Notes: generated from the sequence alone by a model not told the origin. A stretch of 64,000 nt of DNA from Chloroflexia bacterium (GCA_030446765.1 JAUJMR010000003.1:203738-267737), one strand, 5' to 3'. Positions 27,242 through 39,273 are shown, counted from the stretch's first letter. Program-made: numbers and translations.

Positions 27242-28939
27242 CTATCGCACTGGCCGGGTCACTGCACCCTCGGCGGCGGAGGAGACTAGCGCGGCGTACT
27301 TCGCGAACACCCCCGACTCGTAGCGCGCCGCCTGCGGCTTCCACTGCTCCAGCCGTGCGGCTATCGCCTCTGGGGACAGCTCCACGTCAAGCGTGCGCTG
27401 CTCCAGGTCGATCGTGATCAGGTCTCCCTCCCGTATGGCGGCGATTGGTCCGCCGACCGCGGCCTCCGGCGCCACGTGGCCTACCATGAACCCGCGCGTC
27501 GCGCCGCTGAACCGGCCGTCCGTGAGCAGCGCAACCGTCTCGCCGAGGCCCTCGCCGACGAGCGCCGCGGTGACGCCGAGCATCTCGGGCATCCCCGGCG
27601 CGCCGCGCGGTCCTTCGTTTCGGATGACCACCACGTCCCCGTGCTCGATCTCGCGCTTCGTGACCGCCGCCATCGCGTCCTCGCCGGACTCGAACACTCG
27701 CGCCGGACCCTGGTGCCTCGATCTTGGCGACTCCGCCACCTTGATCACCGCCCCCTCCGGCGCGAGGTTGCCCTTGAGCACCAGCAGGCCGCCGGTCTCC
27801 TTCTTCGGCGCGTCCACCGAGAGCACCACCTTCTGTCCCGGCGTCTCCGTCACGTCCGCGACCTCCTCCGCGAGCGTCTTGCCCGAAGGGGTGAGTTGAT
27901 CGCCGTCGATCTTGCCGCCGTCGATCAGGCGCTTCGTGATCAGTCCGATGCCGCCCGCCTTGTGGACGTCCACCGCCGTGTACTTGCCAGACGGCTTGAG
28001 GTCCGCGATGATCGGCGTGCTATCGCTGACTGGGTTGAAGTCGTCGATGGACAACTCGATGCCCGCCTCACGCGCCATCGCCAGGAAGTGCAGCACGATG
28101 TTCGTCGAGCCGCCCGTGGCGTTCGCGACCGCGATACCGTTCAGGAAGCTCTGTCGCGTCAGGATCTGGCTCGGCTTCAGTCCGCGCTCCAACTGGTCCA
28201 TCACCAGCCGTCCCGCTTGCCGGGCGATCTCCTGCTTCGTGGGGTCGGGCTGGGGGGTAGACGCCATCCCCACCGGGGAGAGGCCGAGCACCTCGATCGC
28301 CGTCGCCATCGTGTTCGCGGTGAACTGCCCGCCGCACGCGCCGATGCCGGGGCACGCGACCCGCTCCAATTCGTCGAGATCCTCGTCGCTCATCTTCCCC
28401 GCGGCGTTCGCGCCGATCCCCTCGTATACTTCCTGGATCGTCACGTCGCGCCCGCGGAAGTTCCCCGGCAGGATCGAGCCGCCGTACAACACGAAGCCTG
28501 GGATATCAAGCCGGGTCAGCGCCATCGCGGAGCCGGGGAGTGTCTTGTCGCACGCGGCGAGGATGACGATCGCGTCGAACATATGCCCGCGCCCGACGAG
28601 CTCAATGGAGTCCGCGATAACCTCCCGACTGATGAGCGAGGCGTTCATCCCCTCCGTGCCCATCGTGACGCCGTCGGAGATCGCGACGGTGTTCAGTTCC
28701 ATCGGCACGCCGCCCGCCTCGCGGATCCCTGCCTTGATGCCCTCCGCGAGCCGGCGAAAGCCCAGGTTGCAGGGCATCGTCTCGATCCACGAGTGCGCGA
28801 CGCCGACAATCGGCTTCTTGAAATCGTCGTCGCCGAGCCCGATAGCGCGCAGCATCGAGCGTGCGCCAGCGCGGTCCCGCCCGTCTATGATCGTCTTGCT
28901 CTTGTGGCGGGTGTCGAACTTCGTGGCTGTGTCGATCAT
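27242..28939 (-). CDS. ilvD: Dihydroxy-acid dehydratase
   Basis: Fe-S enzyme of branched-chain amino acid (and pantothenate) synthesis that dehydrates dihydroxy-isovalerate and dihydroxy-methylvalerate. 565 residues, intact. The ATG at 28939 is chosen because GAGGAAG lies just upstream and the protein then starts MIDTATKFDTRHKSKTIIDG; the frame is open further up. Motifs: cluster Cys in LAACDKTLPGS (about residue 120) and CPGIGACGGQFTANTMATAI, and the C-terminal signature TDGRFSGATRGFMVGHVAPE. The C-terminus EQWKPQAARYESGVFAKYAA is normal. Monocistronic here; no other ilv/leu genes are in the window. Confidence 0.96.
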   Translation of the reverse strand: MIDTATKFDTRHKSKTIIDGRDRAGARSMLRAIGLGDDDFKKPIVGVAHSWIETMPCNLGFRRLAEGIKAGIREAGGVPMELNTVAISDGVTMGTEGMNASLISREVIADSIELVGRGHMFDAIVILAACDKTLPGSAMALTRLDIPGFVLYGGSILPGNFRGRDVTIQEVYEGIGANAAGKMSDEDLDELERVACPGIGACGGQFTANTMATAIEVLGLSPVGMASTPQPDPTKQEIARQAGRLVMDQLERGLKPSQILTRQSFLNGIAVANATGGSTNIVLHFLAMAREAGIELSIDDFNPVSDSTPIIADLKPSGKYTAVDVHKAGGIGLITKRLIDGGKIDGDQLTPSGKTLAEEVADVTETPGQKVVLSVDAPKKETGGLLVLKGNLAPEGAVIKVAESPRSRHQGPARVFESGEDAMAAVTKREIEHGDVVVIRNEGPRGAPGMPEMLGVTAALVGEGLGETVALLTDGRFSGATRGFMVGHVAPEAAVGGPIAAIREGDLITIDLEQRTLDVELSPEAIAARLEQWKPQAARYESGVFAKYAALVSSAAEGAVTRPVR

Positions 28940-29633
28940 GGATGCTTCCTCACATGGTGCGTCTTCGGCGTTGGCGGTGGGTATCAGGGCGCATGCTACC
29001 ATCAGTGAACAGCCCGCGTCGAGTAGGTGCCCATTGCCGGATTGTAAGCCGAGCGGCCACGAGTTCCGACTATCCTTACACCCGCTTGCAAGGATGCTGA
29101 GGCTTGGAGGGGCAGGTCTCTTACGAACTCCAGCTAAACAGTAGGGCATCTGTCATTCCGAGTCGTCCTGCGAGGATCGGTCGTGAGGCCATGCTCGGTG
29201 CACTTTGCGCGGGGTTCGCGATGACACGAGTAGAGTTCACCCGGATTGCGTATCCGCGCCCGACCCCACGCTTGGCGGCGAGGAGGCGTAGTGCCACCTA
29301 CCCCGCGAAATGGCCTTCCGTGCCTGCGGCGTGCCGGCGGCGACCGGCCGGGGCGCTTGATGCGCAGTTCAACCGGGACCTGGAGCCACCCAGCATCAGG
29401 CATCGCCCAGGTCCCGCGCGGCAGCACCCCGTCGGGCACCGCCGTGCCCTGGTGGGCTGCGTCAGGGCTGCGCCGTGGCGAGGACTCAGATGGTGCCTTG
29501 TGCGCTCGGGGCCATTAGCCCGGCTCAGACGCAGCCAGAAGCTCGATCCGCCCGTGCGATCTGCGATCCAACTCCGCCAGCCTGACGTTCACCGCCTTGA
29601 GTCTGCTGCCTCGATCTCTGCTCAAGCTGGTCG
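28940..29633. other. Long intergenic region with a diverged repeat copy
   Basis: It contains the ilvD promoter side and, at about 29150-29227, a diverged inverted copy of the dispersed repeat (CAGTAGGGCATCTGTCATTC lead-in, GTTCGCGATGACAC end). No gene is supported, though 29300-29560 has coding-like codon periodicity on neither strand that I can assign. Confidence 0.45.
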
Positions 29634-30790
29634 TCAGTACGTCGATATCTCCTGATCTGCTGCTCGAGCGCCTGCTTCGAGGCGTTCAGTGGTGAGCCTG
29701 CCCGAGAATGATCTGCTTCTCGAGCGCCTGTCAGTCGTTCCGCAGAGGTGCAAGCTCGCCTCGATCTGCTCGATCTCCTGCTCAGCCGCCAAGATCTGCT
29801 GATTGAGCTGCGCGACTCTCGTTTGCTGCAAGCTGCTGGATCTGCTGATTGAGCAGCACCTGCTTGTCCTTCGCGGCCTGGATCTCCCGCTCCTTCTGCG
29901 TGATCTGCTGATCGACTTCCGTCAACTTGTTTTTCGCCGCCTGGAGCTGCTGCTCAAGCGGTGCGATCTGCTGCTCAAGCGTCTGCAACTGGGTCTTCAG
30001 CGAGCTTCGATCTGAGCTGCAGGAGGATCTTCACTTGCCCGACCCTCTCACCGGGAAGGGCTTTCAGGGCTGCTACCGTCGGGGGGCTCGCTTTCCTTCT
30101 GCGCGATCTGCTGCTGGACTGCTTCTGGGTGTTCAGTGGACGTGCGGAGGTAGGAAGCTGCTGCTCGTAGCGTCTTGATCTGCTGCTCGAGCGCCTGCCA
30201 GCCGTGGTCTGCGCAGCGCTGCCAGATTCTGCTCTGCCTGCGTGATCTGCTCCTGAAGCGTACCTTCGCGTCGTTCTGGAGGGCTGCAAGCATCCGCGCT
30301 GGACCTGCTGAGCTGCGCCAGGCCGAGATTCTCGTTCGCCGAGGTGGAAGCTCCTGCTAGCTGTGCGATCTTCTGATTGACCTGTGAGCTCGTCTTGCTG
30401 GAGCGCCTGCTCGACTTGCTGGATCTGCTGATTGAGTCGAAGCTCGTCGTTTCGTCTGCAACCGTGCTCTGCCTCCATCCTGCTCGAGCGCTTTCTTGTC
30501 GTCCTGCAGCGTTGCGAGAGTCTGCTCCAGCGCCCGCGACCTGCAGCTCGAGCACGGGCGGCGCTGTCGTTCGGTTTGCAGTGCCGTACGCTCCGCCTCT
30601 AGCTGCAGGAGCAACTCCGTCGCCGCCGCTTCCAGCGGGGGAGGTTCTGCTCGGACCATTCTGCAACTGGTTCAGACCCCGTTGCAGATGCCGTTTCCGC
30701 CCGAGCAACCGGCTGTACCACCACCATGCTCATCAGTAGCGCTGAACGAGCACGACGGAGGCGGTGATGGCTGGTTCGTCCGTCATCTGT
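29634..30790 (-). CDS. Long coiled-coil protein, heavily frame-broken
   Basis: Fragments in all three leftward frames give heptad-like Gln/Leu/Glu-rich helices: LEAAATELLLQLEAERTALQ, RALEQTLATLQDDKKALEQ, LQEQITQAEQNLAAL, QTLEQQIAPLEQQLQAAKNK, EVDQQITQKEREIQAAKDKQ, VLLNQQIQQLAA, LNQQILAAEQEIEQIEASL. The short phrase CTGCTCGAGCGCCTG and relatives recur many times on the plus strand, encoding QALEQQI-like units. An N-terminal hydrophobic piece (SALLMSMVVVQPVARAETAS) near 30735 looks like a signal peptide. About 350 residues could be restored. At least ten frame changes occur, probably because repeated units confuse the consensus. Likely an exported coiled-coil protein; function unknown. Confidence 0.55.
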
Positions 30791-32029
30791 TGTTCTCCTT
30801 AGCCACGTTCCGTCTTGCTGTTGCCTCAACGATACTTCGCCTTGATGGTGCACCTCGTTGCGCAACCTTCTCGTGTGATTCTATGCCGCCTTTGGTTCAC
30901 CCTACGTTAGTTGCCCTCCTCCCTTCTCAACGGAGAAACTGGCCAGGCAGGTGCAGTTGATACCCGTGAAGGTCCGGTGGCCGGTTGCACGGCTAGCTTA
31001 CGGGAGCTTCTCAGATCGCAGGTAAGGCCTGTCATGACTTCCGTAATCATAGAATAGGACCCTGAGCATCGTGCAAATGAGTGATCTTTCTCTAGCTCAT
31101 TTGAGCTAGGCGCTTGAAATGGTAAGCAGTCCGGTCGCTGGTAAACATGGAGCGACTGTGTTGCCCAGTATCTTCACTGCGCCAGAAAGTAATGATCAAG
31201 ATGGAGTAGGAAGAATGTTGAGCTGAATGGGTGCCCGTGTGGTCACTATGGTACGTGCCGGAGGACTAGCAGAAGCGCTGCCTTGACGTCTATGTGGAGA
31301 TGTTGATGGTGCCCGTGTGGTCACTATGGGGAGAGGCAGTCGAGGCGCATCGGGGAGCGGTGGAGGCGGCCAGGCAGGTATGGCGGGGGAGGTTCGGGTC
31401 ACGGGCGACGGTGCAGAATGGCGATGGGCTCTGCGGACCTCCGAAGCGCTGCCAGCTAGGGCTAATTTAAGGGAAGCCGTCCAGCTCCGCAGCGGTGACG
31501 GGTGCGGGGTGCGTCAATGCCGTCTCAGTCTACATGCGCTATTGCACCACGGGGCCGACATCCTGATTGATCCGATAGCCGGTTGCACTAGTGGCTCCTC
31601 CCGTCCAAAGTGCCCAGATAAGGACGGGTTTCCTTGGCTACCTCGTCCTGCCCTCGCCGATGCGGTATTCGCACTTCTGTGTAGAGTAGTCACAGTCTAC
31701 CGGCATTTTCCCTGGACGGCAATGGTTATGTATCGTTCGCCGGTTACAATCTGGTCAACATTGGGTCAACATCTGGCTAACACACGGTGGGAAGAGAAGA
31801 ACACTACCGCAGGTCTGTACCTGCGGCGGCAGTCTGCTGAGGGGTGCAAGGTGACAATCCTCCGTGACACCGACCTCGCATCTTACGGATGAGCCGGTGG
31901 GCAGCCCGGATAGCCCTGAGAGTTCGACACCTTGGCGCGGATGAGGAGGAACCCACAGGAAGTCCGGTGATCGGCAAACTCTCTACACGAGACCATTGGT
32001 ATACGAGGGCCGGAGCCGGTAGAAGGTGG
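30791..32029. other. 1.2 kb region without a supported gene; palindrome and direct repeat
   Basis: Base composition drops here. Two structures stand out: a perfect 18-bp palindrome CTAGCTCATTTGAGCTAG at 31092-31109, and a 22-bp direct repeat GGTGCCCGTGTGGTCACTAT(GG) at 31230-31251 and 31308-31329, exactly 78 bases apart. A long open frame at 31317-31892 has no ribosome binding site, odd composition and no recognisable domain, and is not called. Confidence 0.4.
31092..31109. promoter_or_regulatory. Perfect 18-bp palindrome, candidate operator
   Basis: CTAGCTCA TT TGAGCTAG. An extra inverted half, CAAATGAG, lies 12 bases to the left at 31073-31080. The symmetry suits a dimeric regulator site; the regulator is unknown. 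Confidence 0.4.
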
Positions 32030-32340
32030 TCAGACCTCGTCGTCGTCATCGCCCTCTGGGCCCTCCGACAGGCGCCCGTGAGCTGCTGGTAGCGCTTCGC
32101 GTACGCCACGTCCGCGGTGATCCCCATGTCCCACAGATCCTCGCGGTCCGGGTACTCTCCGGCGCGCGATCAGCCCAATAGTTGCCCAGGTAATACCTCT
32201 TGATGTCCTCGGGGTTCGTGACCGCGCAGTCGCTCCATCATCAGGCCGGTCAACTCTTCGAACTCCGGCTTGAGCCGCCCGCGCTGCCATCGGTCGTAGC
32301 GGGTGACGGCCTTTTGCCAGCTGTTTGGCATCCTGTCCAT
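32030..32340 (-). CDS. Small hypothetical protein with acidic tail (two frameshifts)
   Basis: ATG 32340 starts MDRMPNSWQKAVTRYDRWQR, then GRLKPEFEELTGLMMERL. A frameshift near 32225 continues AVTNPEDIKRYYLGNYWADR, followed in a third frame by EDLWDMGITADVAYAKRYQQ and LTGA; the end EGPEGDDDDEV stops at 32030. About 103 residues, soluble, with an acidic C-terminus. No family recognised. It lies 34 bases downstream of the DUF697-like gene, so probably the same operon. Confidence 0.5.
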
Positions 32341-32374
32341 AGCACGCGTACCCTCTCCTGTTCGTATCGGATGC

Positions 32375-33342
32375 TCAGCCGCGCTCACTTCCCTTTCGTC
32401 GCGCCTGCAAGCGCGCACGCGCCATCGCCTCCTTATAGAAGGTGGTAACCGTGTCGGGGCTTGGGCGATGTCCCGTGCTGTAATAATACTGCGACCGGCC
32501 GGCAACGTACGTGCCGGTGTACGCGATCGTCGTCTTCGGGAGCGCGCCCACGCCCGCCGGCAGCGCCGCCAATTCACGGGCCAGCGAGCGCCAGAAGAAG
32601 CTGGCGCCGACGACCGGGATTAGCTCCGTGAGCACCTTGCGGCTGCTCTGGATCTCCGCGCCGCGCTGCGGCGAGCTTGAACACGAGCAGCATCTGGTTC
32701 TTCGTGAGCACGAACAGGTCGGCGCTCGCGGTCACGATGTTCCCGACGACGGGTATCACCGCGGGCAGGTTGCTCATCAGGAGCGAACTCCGCGTTCGCC
32801 CGCGCGCCCTCCGTGATGAGCTGGTGGCTGACGAATGGACGGAACGGTGCAGGCCGACGGGCGAGCGCGAGGTCGAACGCCTCCAGGTCGCGCAGCACTG
32901 CCCTCACCACAGGGTCGCCGATCTCCTCGTCCCGCAGGCGCAGCAACCGAACCCGGTAGCGGTTGTTTGTGAGCAGGGCGTCGAGCGCATCGAGCGACGC
33001 GCTATCGCCCACGAGTGCGGTAGCACCGAGCGAGACCACGACCACGGGCAGGCCGATAGCCGCGATCCGCTCCCGATGTCCGCGGAGTCGATCTGCCCGC
33101 TGCCGAGCGTGTACAGCACAAGCGACGCACGCTCAAACAGGGGATCCCAGCCAGCGCTCGTGGGGTGGTTGAGCACGGGGAGTAGCGCTGACGCCGCCGG
33201 AGAGCACGTCCACGACCGCCCTGCGCGCGGGCTCGGAGGCACCCGTGACCACCAGGCTGAAGTGCCGGTTGGCCTCGTCGCGGATATCATCGAGGCTGAT
33301 CTCGCGCACGAGCTCGAAGAGAGTGCGAGTACGTCGTATCAA
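32375..33342 (-). CDS. DUF697-like membrane protein with degenerate GTPase-like N-terminal domain (frame broken)
   Basis: From ATG 33342: MIRRTRTLFELVREISLDDI, RDEANRHFSLVVTGASEPAR. This occupies the place of a P-loop but lacks GxxxxGK[ST]. Then SAGWDPLFERASLVLYTLGS, GLPVVVVSLGATALVGDS, LTNNRYRVRLLRLRDEE and FVSHQLITEGARANAEF. Two hydrophobic helices in NLPAVIPVVGNIVTASADL and LTELIPVVGASFFWRSLARE and LPKTTIAYTGTYVAGRSQYY resemble the DUF697/YcjF C-terminal region. Frames change near 33195, 33085, 32795 and 32640. The architecture (nucleotide-binding-like plus DUF697) fits the YcjF/GTPase-linked group, but the loss of the P-loop suggests a regulatory role (inference). Confidence 0.6.
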
Positions 33343-33654
33343 GGAGCCATCCTTTCAGGCACGGCCCCTGGGTCTCTCGCGCCGCGCAAGCCAATTATAC
33401 CGCCCCGCGAGCGTACATCCCCGACGCCGCCGCCATGGCATTCCAAGCCGGCGAGGAAGCGCTGGGCGCGCGCGATCATGGCTTGTAGTGAGACGTTATA
33501 TATAACGGTCTACTGCGGCGGCCTGCTCGGCACGAGCGCGATGACAACGGCACAATCTACCGGCTATGGCCACCCTGCCATCCCGCCGCCGAGCCTACGC
33601 GTAGAACCCGACGCGAGCGACTTGGCGAAGGGGCCGGGCCGCTCGCCAAGCGCT
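33343..33654. other. Intergenic region, no gene seen
   Basis: It lies between the DUF697-like gene start and the DUF2171-like stop, both leftward. An AT-rich patch TTATATATAACG at about 33496-33507 could be part of a promoter. Confidence 0.35.
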
Positions 33655-34326
33655 TCACCGGGCGGGTCCGTTGCCGGTTATCGGTCGAGCGGGGGTACCG
33701 GCGCTCGTCGCCCTGCTGTTCTCGCCCTGCTGCCCGGCCCGGATGTCGTGGCCGGTCACGCGCACATCGGTGTCCACCTCCACGTGATCCCGGTGCCCGG
33801 TCGTTTCCCGTGTCGTGGTGGCGGTCTCACTCATCGTGGCATCCGTGTCCTGCTGCTGCTGCACCCCCGCGGTCGGCTGCTGTGGGACCATGACCTCTGT
33901 GTGGGCAGACGCGGCACCCTCGTCTTGTGCGGGCGCCGTGGCAGCAACCTCCGGCTGGGCTGAGCGCGACGCCGTCTCCTGCCCCAGGGTCGGCGGCCGC
34001 TCGTGCCAGCTGCTGGCGCTTATCGCCACCTGGTCCACGTCGAGCACGACGTTGTCGGCATCGATGGCGCGGACGGCCTGAATCGGGATATACGCCGTGC
34101 CCCCGGAGTCCGTGTCCACCTCGACGTACGTGCCCTGAACGGCACCGCTCTGCACCACCTGGTCGTACGTCACCGCCTCCTCGGATTCCTGGATCGCGTC
34201 CGCCAGATCCTCCCCCGCGGGATCCGAGCCTTGCCATACCTTCGTCACCCGGCCGACGGGCTCGCGCTGGTTCGTGACCACCTGCGCGCCCTCCTGTATC
34301 TGTCCCAGCAAATCGGGGTTGGACAT
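33655..34326 (-). CDS. DUF2171/PRC-barrel-like protein with long disordered tail
   Basis: 223 residues, intact. AAGGAGGAAGC immediately precedes ATG 34326, so the start is firm. Residues 1-110 (MSNPDLLGQIQEGAQVVTNQ, REPVGRVTKVW, GTYVEVDTDSGGTAYIPIQA, VRAIDADNVVLDVDQVAI) form a beta-barrel of the DUF2171/PRC type, a domain often found in front of YsnF domains. The rest is Gln/Thr/Ala-rich and disordered. Related by architecture to the barrel of the protein at 10151. Probably another general-stress protein; molecular role unknown. Confidence 0.75.
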   Translation of the reverse strand: MSNPDLLGQIQEGAQVVTNQREPVGRVTKVWQGSDPAGEDLADAIQESEEAVTYDQVVQSGAVQGTYVEVDTDSGGTAYIPIQAVRAIDADNVVLDVDQVAISASSWHERPPTLGQETASRSAQPEVAATAPAQDEGAASAHTEVMVPQQPTAGVQQQQDTDATMSETATTTRETTGHRDHVEVDTDVRVTGHDIRAGQQGENSRATSAGTPARPITGNGPAR

Positions 34327-34744
34327 TGCTTCCTCCTTCTGGACGATAACCAACTCGATCGCGCGAGGCCGAGCCCTTTGCCGCACTCCCTGTGCCAGCA
34401 CCATATGGACGTTATTCGCAGGTGGTGGGTATAGAGGACCAGCCCTGTAGAGGCAGGTCTCCGTGCCTGCCCGAGGGACGCGCCTGCCCTTTCCCCTGTG
34501 CCGGCCATGCCCCAGCAGGATGGTACACCGGCCGCGTTCACACTGCAGGGGCGAAGCACTGCTTCACCCGACCCGCCCAAGGACAAACTCGTCGTTCAGG
34601 TAACAAACCAGTAACAGTGCTCTGACTAAAAGCCCAGTACTTACATACGATTATCCTGCGCTGCCCGCAAAAACACTGCGAAGGGCCGCGCATCAAATTG
34701 AAAAGTGGCGGGTACTTAATAGAAGGGTCGCTCGCCGGTGGCAC
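34327..34744. other. Intergenic region with a GC-rich hairpin
   Basis: It holds the promoter side of the DUF2171-like gene. A hairpin AGGCAGG TCTCCGTG CCTGCC at 34451-34471 recurs almost identically at 59107-59128 and in part near 53220. No gene is supported. Confidence 0.4.
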
Positions 34745-35660
34745 CTACCGGGCGAAGGCGCGGAAGGGGTTGTGGTGGGTGAGCTGGGCGATCGTCAGGT
34801 CGTCCACCCCCGCGGCGCGCAGCTTGGGCAGGAACTGCTCGTTGATGTATGTGTACGGCTTCCGCTCCCCACCGCCGGGCTTCGCGGGGTCGTACCAGCC
34901 CCGGTCGTGGCTGAGCAGCACCCGGTCGCCCGTGCCCGCATCCAACATCATCTGTACGAGGTCTACGAACTTCTGGTCCTCCTGCGGGTCGCCGATGCCG
35001 TCGTACTCCACCCACGCCCCGTCGCGCCATCTCCAGGTGCAACGCGGTGTCCGGCTCCACGTGCGTGTGGATCCACACGAAGCGCTCCGCAGGGTACCCA
35101 GCCGCCTCGAGGACATCCAGCTGGTCGCGGACCACCTGCCCGCGGATTGTGTGGCTGCCGATTGCCGCGTTCGTCGCCGCCCCGGCCCGCGCTGCCGCAC
35201 GCAGCACCTTATTCTCCGTCTCCGTCAGGCCGTCGTCGCCCGCGCTCAGCTTGATCCAGCCCGCCTGGACGCCGCTCTTCTCGATCTCGCCCGTGAGCTC
35301 GCCCAGCATCCAGTCGCACAACTCATCCTCACTCGCCTGGTGGAACCATGGCGGAATCCACGGCTCACGGTACACACCCGTCGGCGCCACCAGTGGGAAC
35401 CCCGTCGCCTCGGAGACCGCGCGCAGGATGTCCGCCCGCCGCCCCACGCCGCCGGTGCTCGGCTCCACGATCGCCGTGACGCCCAGATCCTGCGCGTCCG
35501 CGATGTACGGGGCCATGAGCTGCACGACATCCGCCGCGTCGGCCTTTCCATAGCCGGGCTGGTCCCACGTGCGCAGGTCCACGAACACGTGCTCATGCGG
35601 CAGGATCATCCCCAATTCGTCCGCATCCATCGGCCCGAGGGTCGTGATCAACTGCGGCAC
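34745..35660 (-). CDS. Phosphotriesterase-family metal-dependent hydrolase (one frameshift)
   Basis: Amidohydrolase-fold enzyme with a binuclear metal centre (PTE/lactonase-like). GTG 35660 is preferred over TTG 35666 because AAGGAG then has 7-base spacing. Ligand motifs in order: LPHEHVFVDL (His-x-His), GWIKLSAGDDG (bridging carboxylated Lys), IGSHTIRG (His), WIHTHVEPDT (His), and after a frameshift at about 35030, RVLLSHDRGWYDP (Asp). C-terminus AQLTHHNPFRAFAR, a standard PTE ending at 34745. About 304 residues. Such enzymes are mostly lactonases with side activity on phosphotriesters. Every ligand is present, so it is probably active once the frameshift is corrected. Confidence 0.88.
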
Positions 35661-35789
35661 GAGCAAGCTCCTTGGTACTCAACTAGCAGCGGACATCATT
35701 TCGCGACGCCACTTGAGCGTTAGCCGATTTCAGCAACGACCACGCCACCAACCCGACGCTCGCGCTCAAGTCGGAGATAGCCGCAACCC

Positions 35790-36510
35790 CTATCCCGTGG
35801 CAGCGTAGAAGAAGGCGATCTGCAAGCCGTTGAACAGCCCGTGCAACACGATCGCTGGGATGATGCTGTCGTAGCGCTCCGTGACGAGCGTCAGGGCCAC
35901 CCCGCGACGAAGAGCGGCAGTAGCAGGATCGGTATCACGTGTACCACGCTGAACAGCATCGCTGTGAGCACAACCGCGACAAGTGTCCGCATCCGTGCAC
36001 GGAGGTAAGGGTACAGCACCCCCGGAACAGGATCTCCTCGACGATCGGCCCGACGATGGCGATCCCCGGGGAAAAGCCACAGGAAGGTCTCCCGGGAGAG
36101 GCGGCCGTCGGGCGCAATCATCTCCTCCTGCGGGTTCTGTATCTCGCCAAAGACCGCGACGAGCGCCAGGGAAACTAGGAAGTTCGCGACGAGCAGCAGG
36201 ATGAGCACGGGGATCATCGTGAGCACCGTGCGCACGCTAACCGGGCGGAACCCGACATCACGCCACGTCGCTCCCCGTCGCTGAATGATGATGAGCCCGA
36301 TACCCAGAGCCAGTCCGAGGTACAGGCCGACGGTAGATATCCCGCCTTGCGCGCTCTTGGACAGCGGTATGCCCAGCAGCCAGGTACGCCGAGTGCTACT
36401 ACGAGCAGAATACCGAGCATAAGGCCGACGAGCACCGCTGCGATGATATGGCGCCAATCCCACGGCACGCCCGGCCGCGTCGCTTGGGTGTGCTCAGGAA
36501 TATCCGTCAT
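35790..36510 (-). CDS. CPBP-family intramembrane metalloprotease (frame broken)
   Basis: Abi/CAAX-type membrane endopeptidase. From ATG 36510: MTDIPEHTQATRPGVPWDWR, TM1 HIIAAVLVGLMLGILLVVAL, TM2 GLYLGLALGIGLIIIQRRG, TWRDVGFRPVSVRTVLTMIP with TM3 VLILLLVANFLVSLALVAVF, FGEIQNPQEEMIAP. Catalytic motif 1 GPIVEEILFRG (EExxxR) is in a second frame; motif 2 FSVVHVIPI and motif 3 IVLHGLFNGLQIAFFYA follow in further frames. About four frame changes (near 36410, 36075, 36015 and 35890). Total length and motif order match the family at about 240 residues. Such proteases process prenylated or other membrane proteins or take part in bacteriocin self-immunity; role here unknown. Confidence 0.78.
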
Positions 36511-36700
36511 AGCGCTCAAACGCGCACCTCCTTGCTCTATCAATTATAGCCGCCGTACTTCCACCGGCTCGTACGCCATCTGATAAGAAAGCAGGATGGT
36601 GCACAGTGAGAGGGACACTGTCGTCCGTGACCCGCCGCCGTGAGCGGCCGAAAGCCAGGTATAGATTATGTTTATATGCGGTGACTGTGGGTCGCTAGGG

Positions 36701-37995
<1,295 letters not shown>

Positions 37996-39273
37996 CCGGT
38001 CCTGGTCCGTCAGACTCCCATATCGTTCGAGAAGCTCGCGTTGCTCGGGAGTACTCCGCTCCTTCAGCCATACCAGGGGCTGATGCATGAACCGGTTCAG
38101 CATAGAATGTGAGAGCGCCTCCACGGCGGCGCGTTCCTGCTCAGTGAGATCAGGCAGTTGGCGTAGCGCGTCCGCGAGCTCGTCCTCGCACCTGCTCGGC
38201 TCGGGCTCGAAGGTGCTGTACGAGGGGTACTGCCTCGCGCTCGCGCTGCCACTGCGCGTATCGAGTGGCCCAAGCGTCGATGTTCCGCTTCGCGCGCCGT
38301 GCAGCCGCGGGCGATGTTTGTTGCGCTCGCACAGGTCCTGAATGTTATCCATGTCGTACAGCAGCACCCCGGGCACCCGCGCTGCGGCTCGACATTGCGC
38401 GGCAGAGCGATATCGATCACCAGCAGCGGCCGCTCGCCGCGGTCGGTGAGCGCTCCATGGAGCATTGCCCGCGACACGAGCGGTTCCGTCGAGGAGGAGC
38501 AGGCGAGGAGCATGTCCGTGTTGCGCGCCTCGGACAAGGCGTCGAACGCGACGGCTTCACCCTGGAGCTCGGAAGCCAGCGCGTCCTTGGCGCGCGGCAG
38601 TGCGATTCGTGATCGCGATCCTTCCGCGCCGGCAGACCGCAGGTTCAGCGCGGCGACCGCCCCGTGGCGCCTGCTCCCAGCACGAGCACGTTCCGGTCCG
38701 CCAGGCTGCAAGTCCGGCGAGCGAGCTCCACGGCGGCGTGCGCAACGGATGTCGCGCCTCGTGCCACGACCGTCTGAGAGCGAATCTCCTTGCCGGCCTG
38801 CAGGGCGTATCGGAACAGCGTGTTGAGCGCGGGGCCGACCGTGCCGGTTGCGCGCCAACTCGCACGCCTGCCGGACCTGCCCGAGGATCTGCCCCTCACC
38901 GAGCACGACGGAGTCCAGGCCTGATGCCACGGCGAGCAGATGGCGCACCGCGTCCTCACCGGTGTGCGTGTACGAATGGGCCGCGATCTCGCTTTCCGGC
39001 ACGCGCGTGTGCGCTGAAAGCGCCCGGAGCAGAGCGGCCACGTCGTTCTCCTGCGTCACCGCGTATATCTCCGTGCGGTTACAGGTGGAGAGTGCGACAA
39101 CCTCGCGCGGCGGGCGCGAGGCTCAGCAGCAGTTCGCGCACTCCCTGCGACGGAAGCGAGAGGCGATCGCGAAGGTCTATATCGGCGGTGAGATGGTTGA
39201 CTCCGAGCAGTTGTACCGTCGCTGCGGATCCCCGGCTCTCGTCCGTTTTGGCATGCTCAAACATCGTGTCCAC
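37996..39273 (-). CDS. hemA: Glutamyl-tRNA reductase (frame broken)
   Basis: First enzyme of the C5 pathway: reduces Glu-tRNA to glutamate-1-semialdehyde. From GTG 39273 (ATG at 39264 also possible): [20 protein letters not shown], then after a frameshift [20 protein letters not shown] with the catalytic Cys in [59 protein letters not shown] (NADPH-binding), [51 protein letters not shown] and the C-terminal dimerisation domain ending near [11 protein letters not shown]. Frames change at least five times. No stop codon separates its last helices from the hemL start at 37995, so the exact end is unclear. Confidence 0.87.

Noticed and set aside
31317..31892. Long open frame (191 codons) in the gene-free zone
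   Set aside because: No ribosome binding site, no domain, odd composition; high-GC DNA gives such chance frames often.
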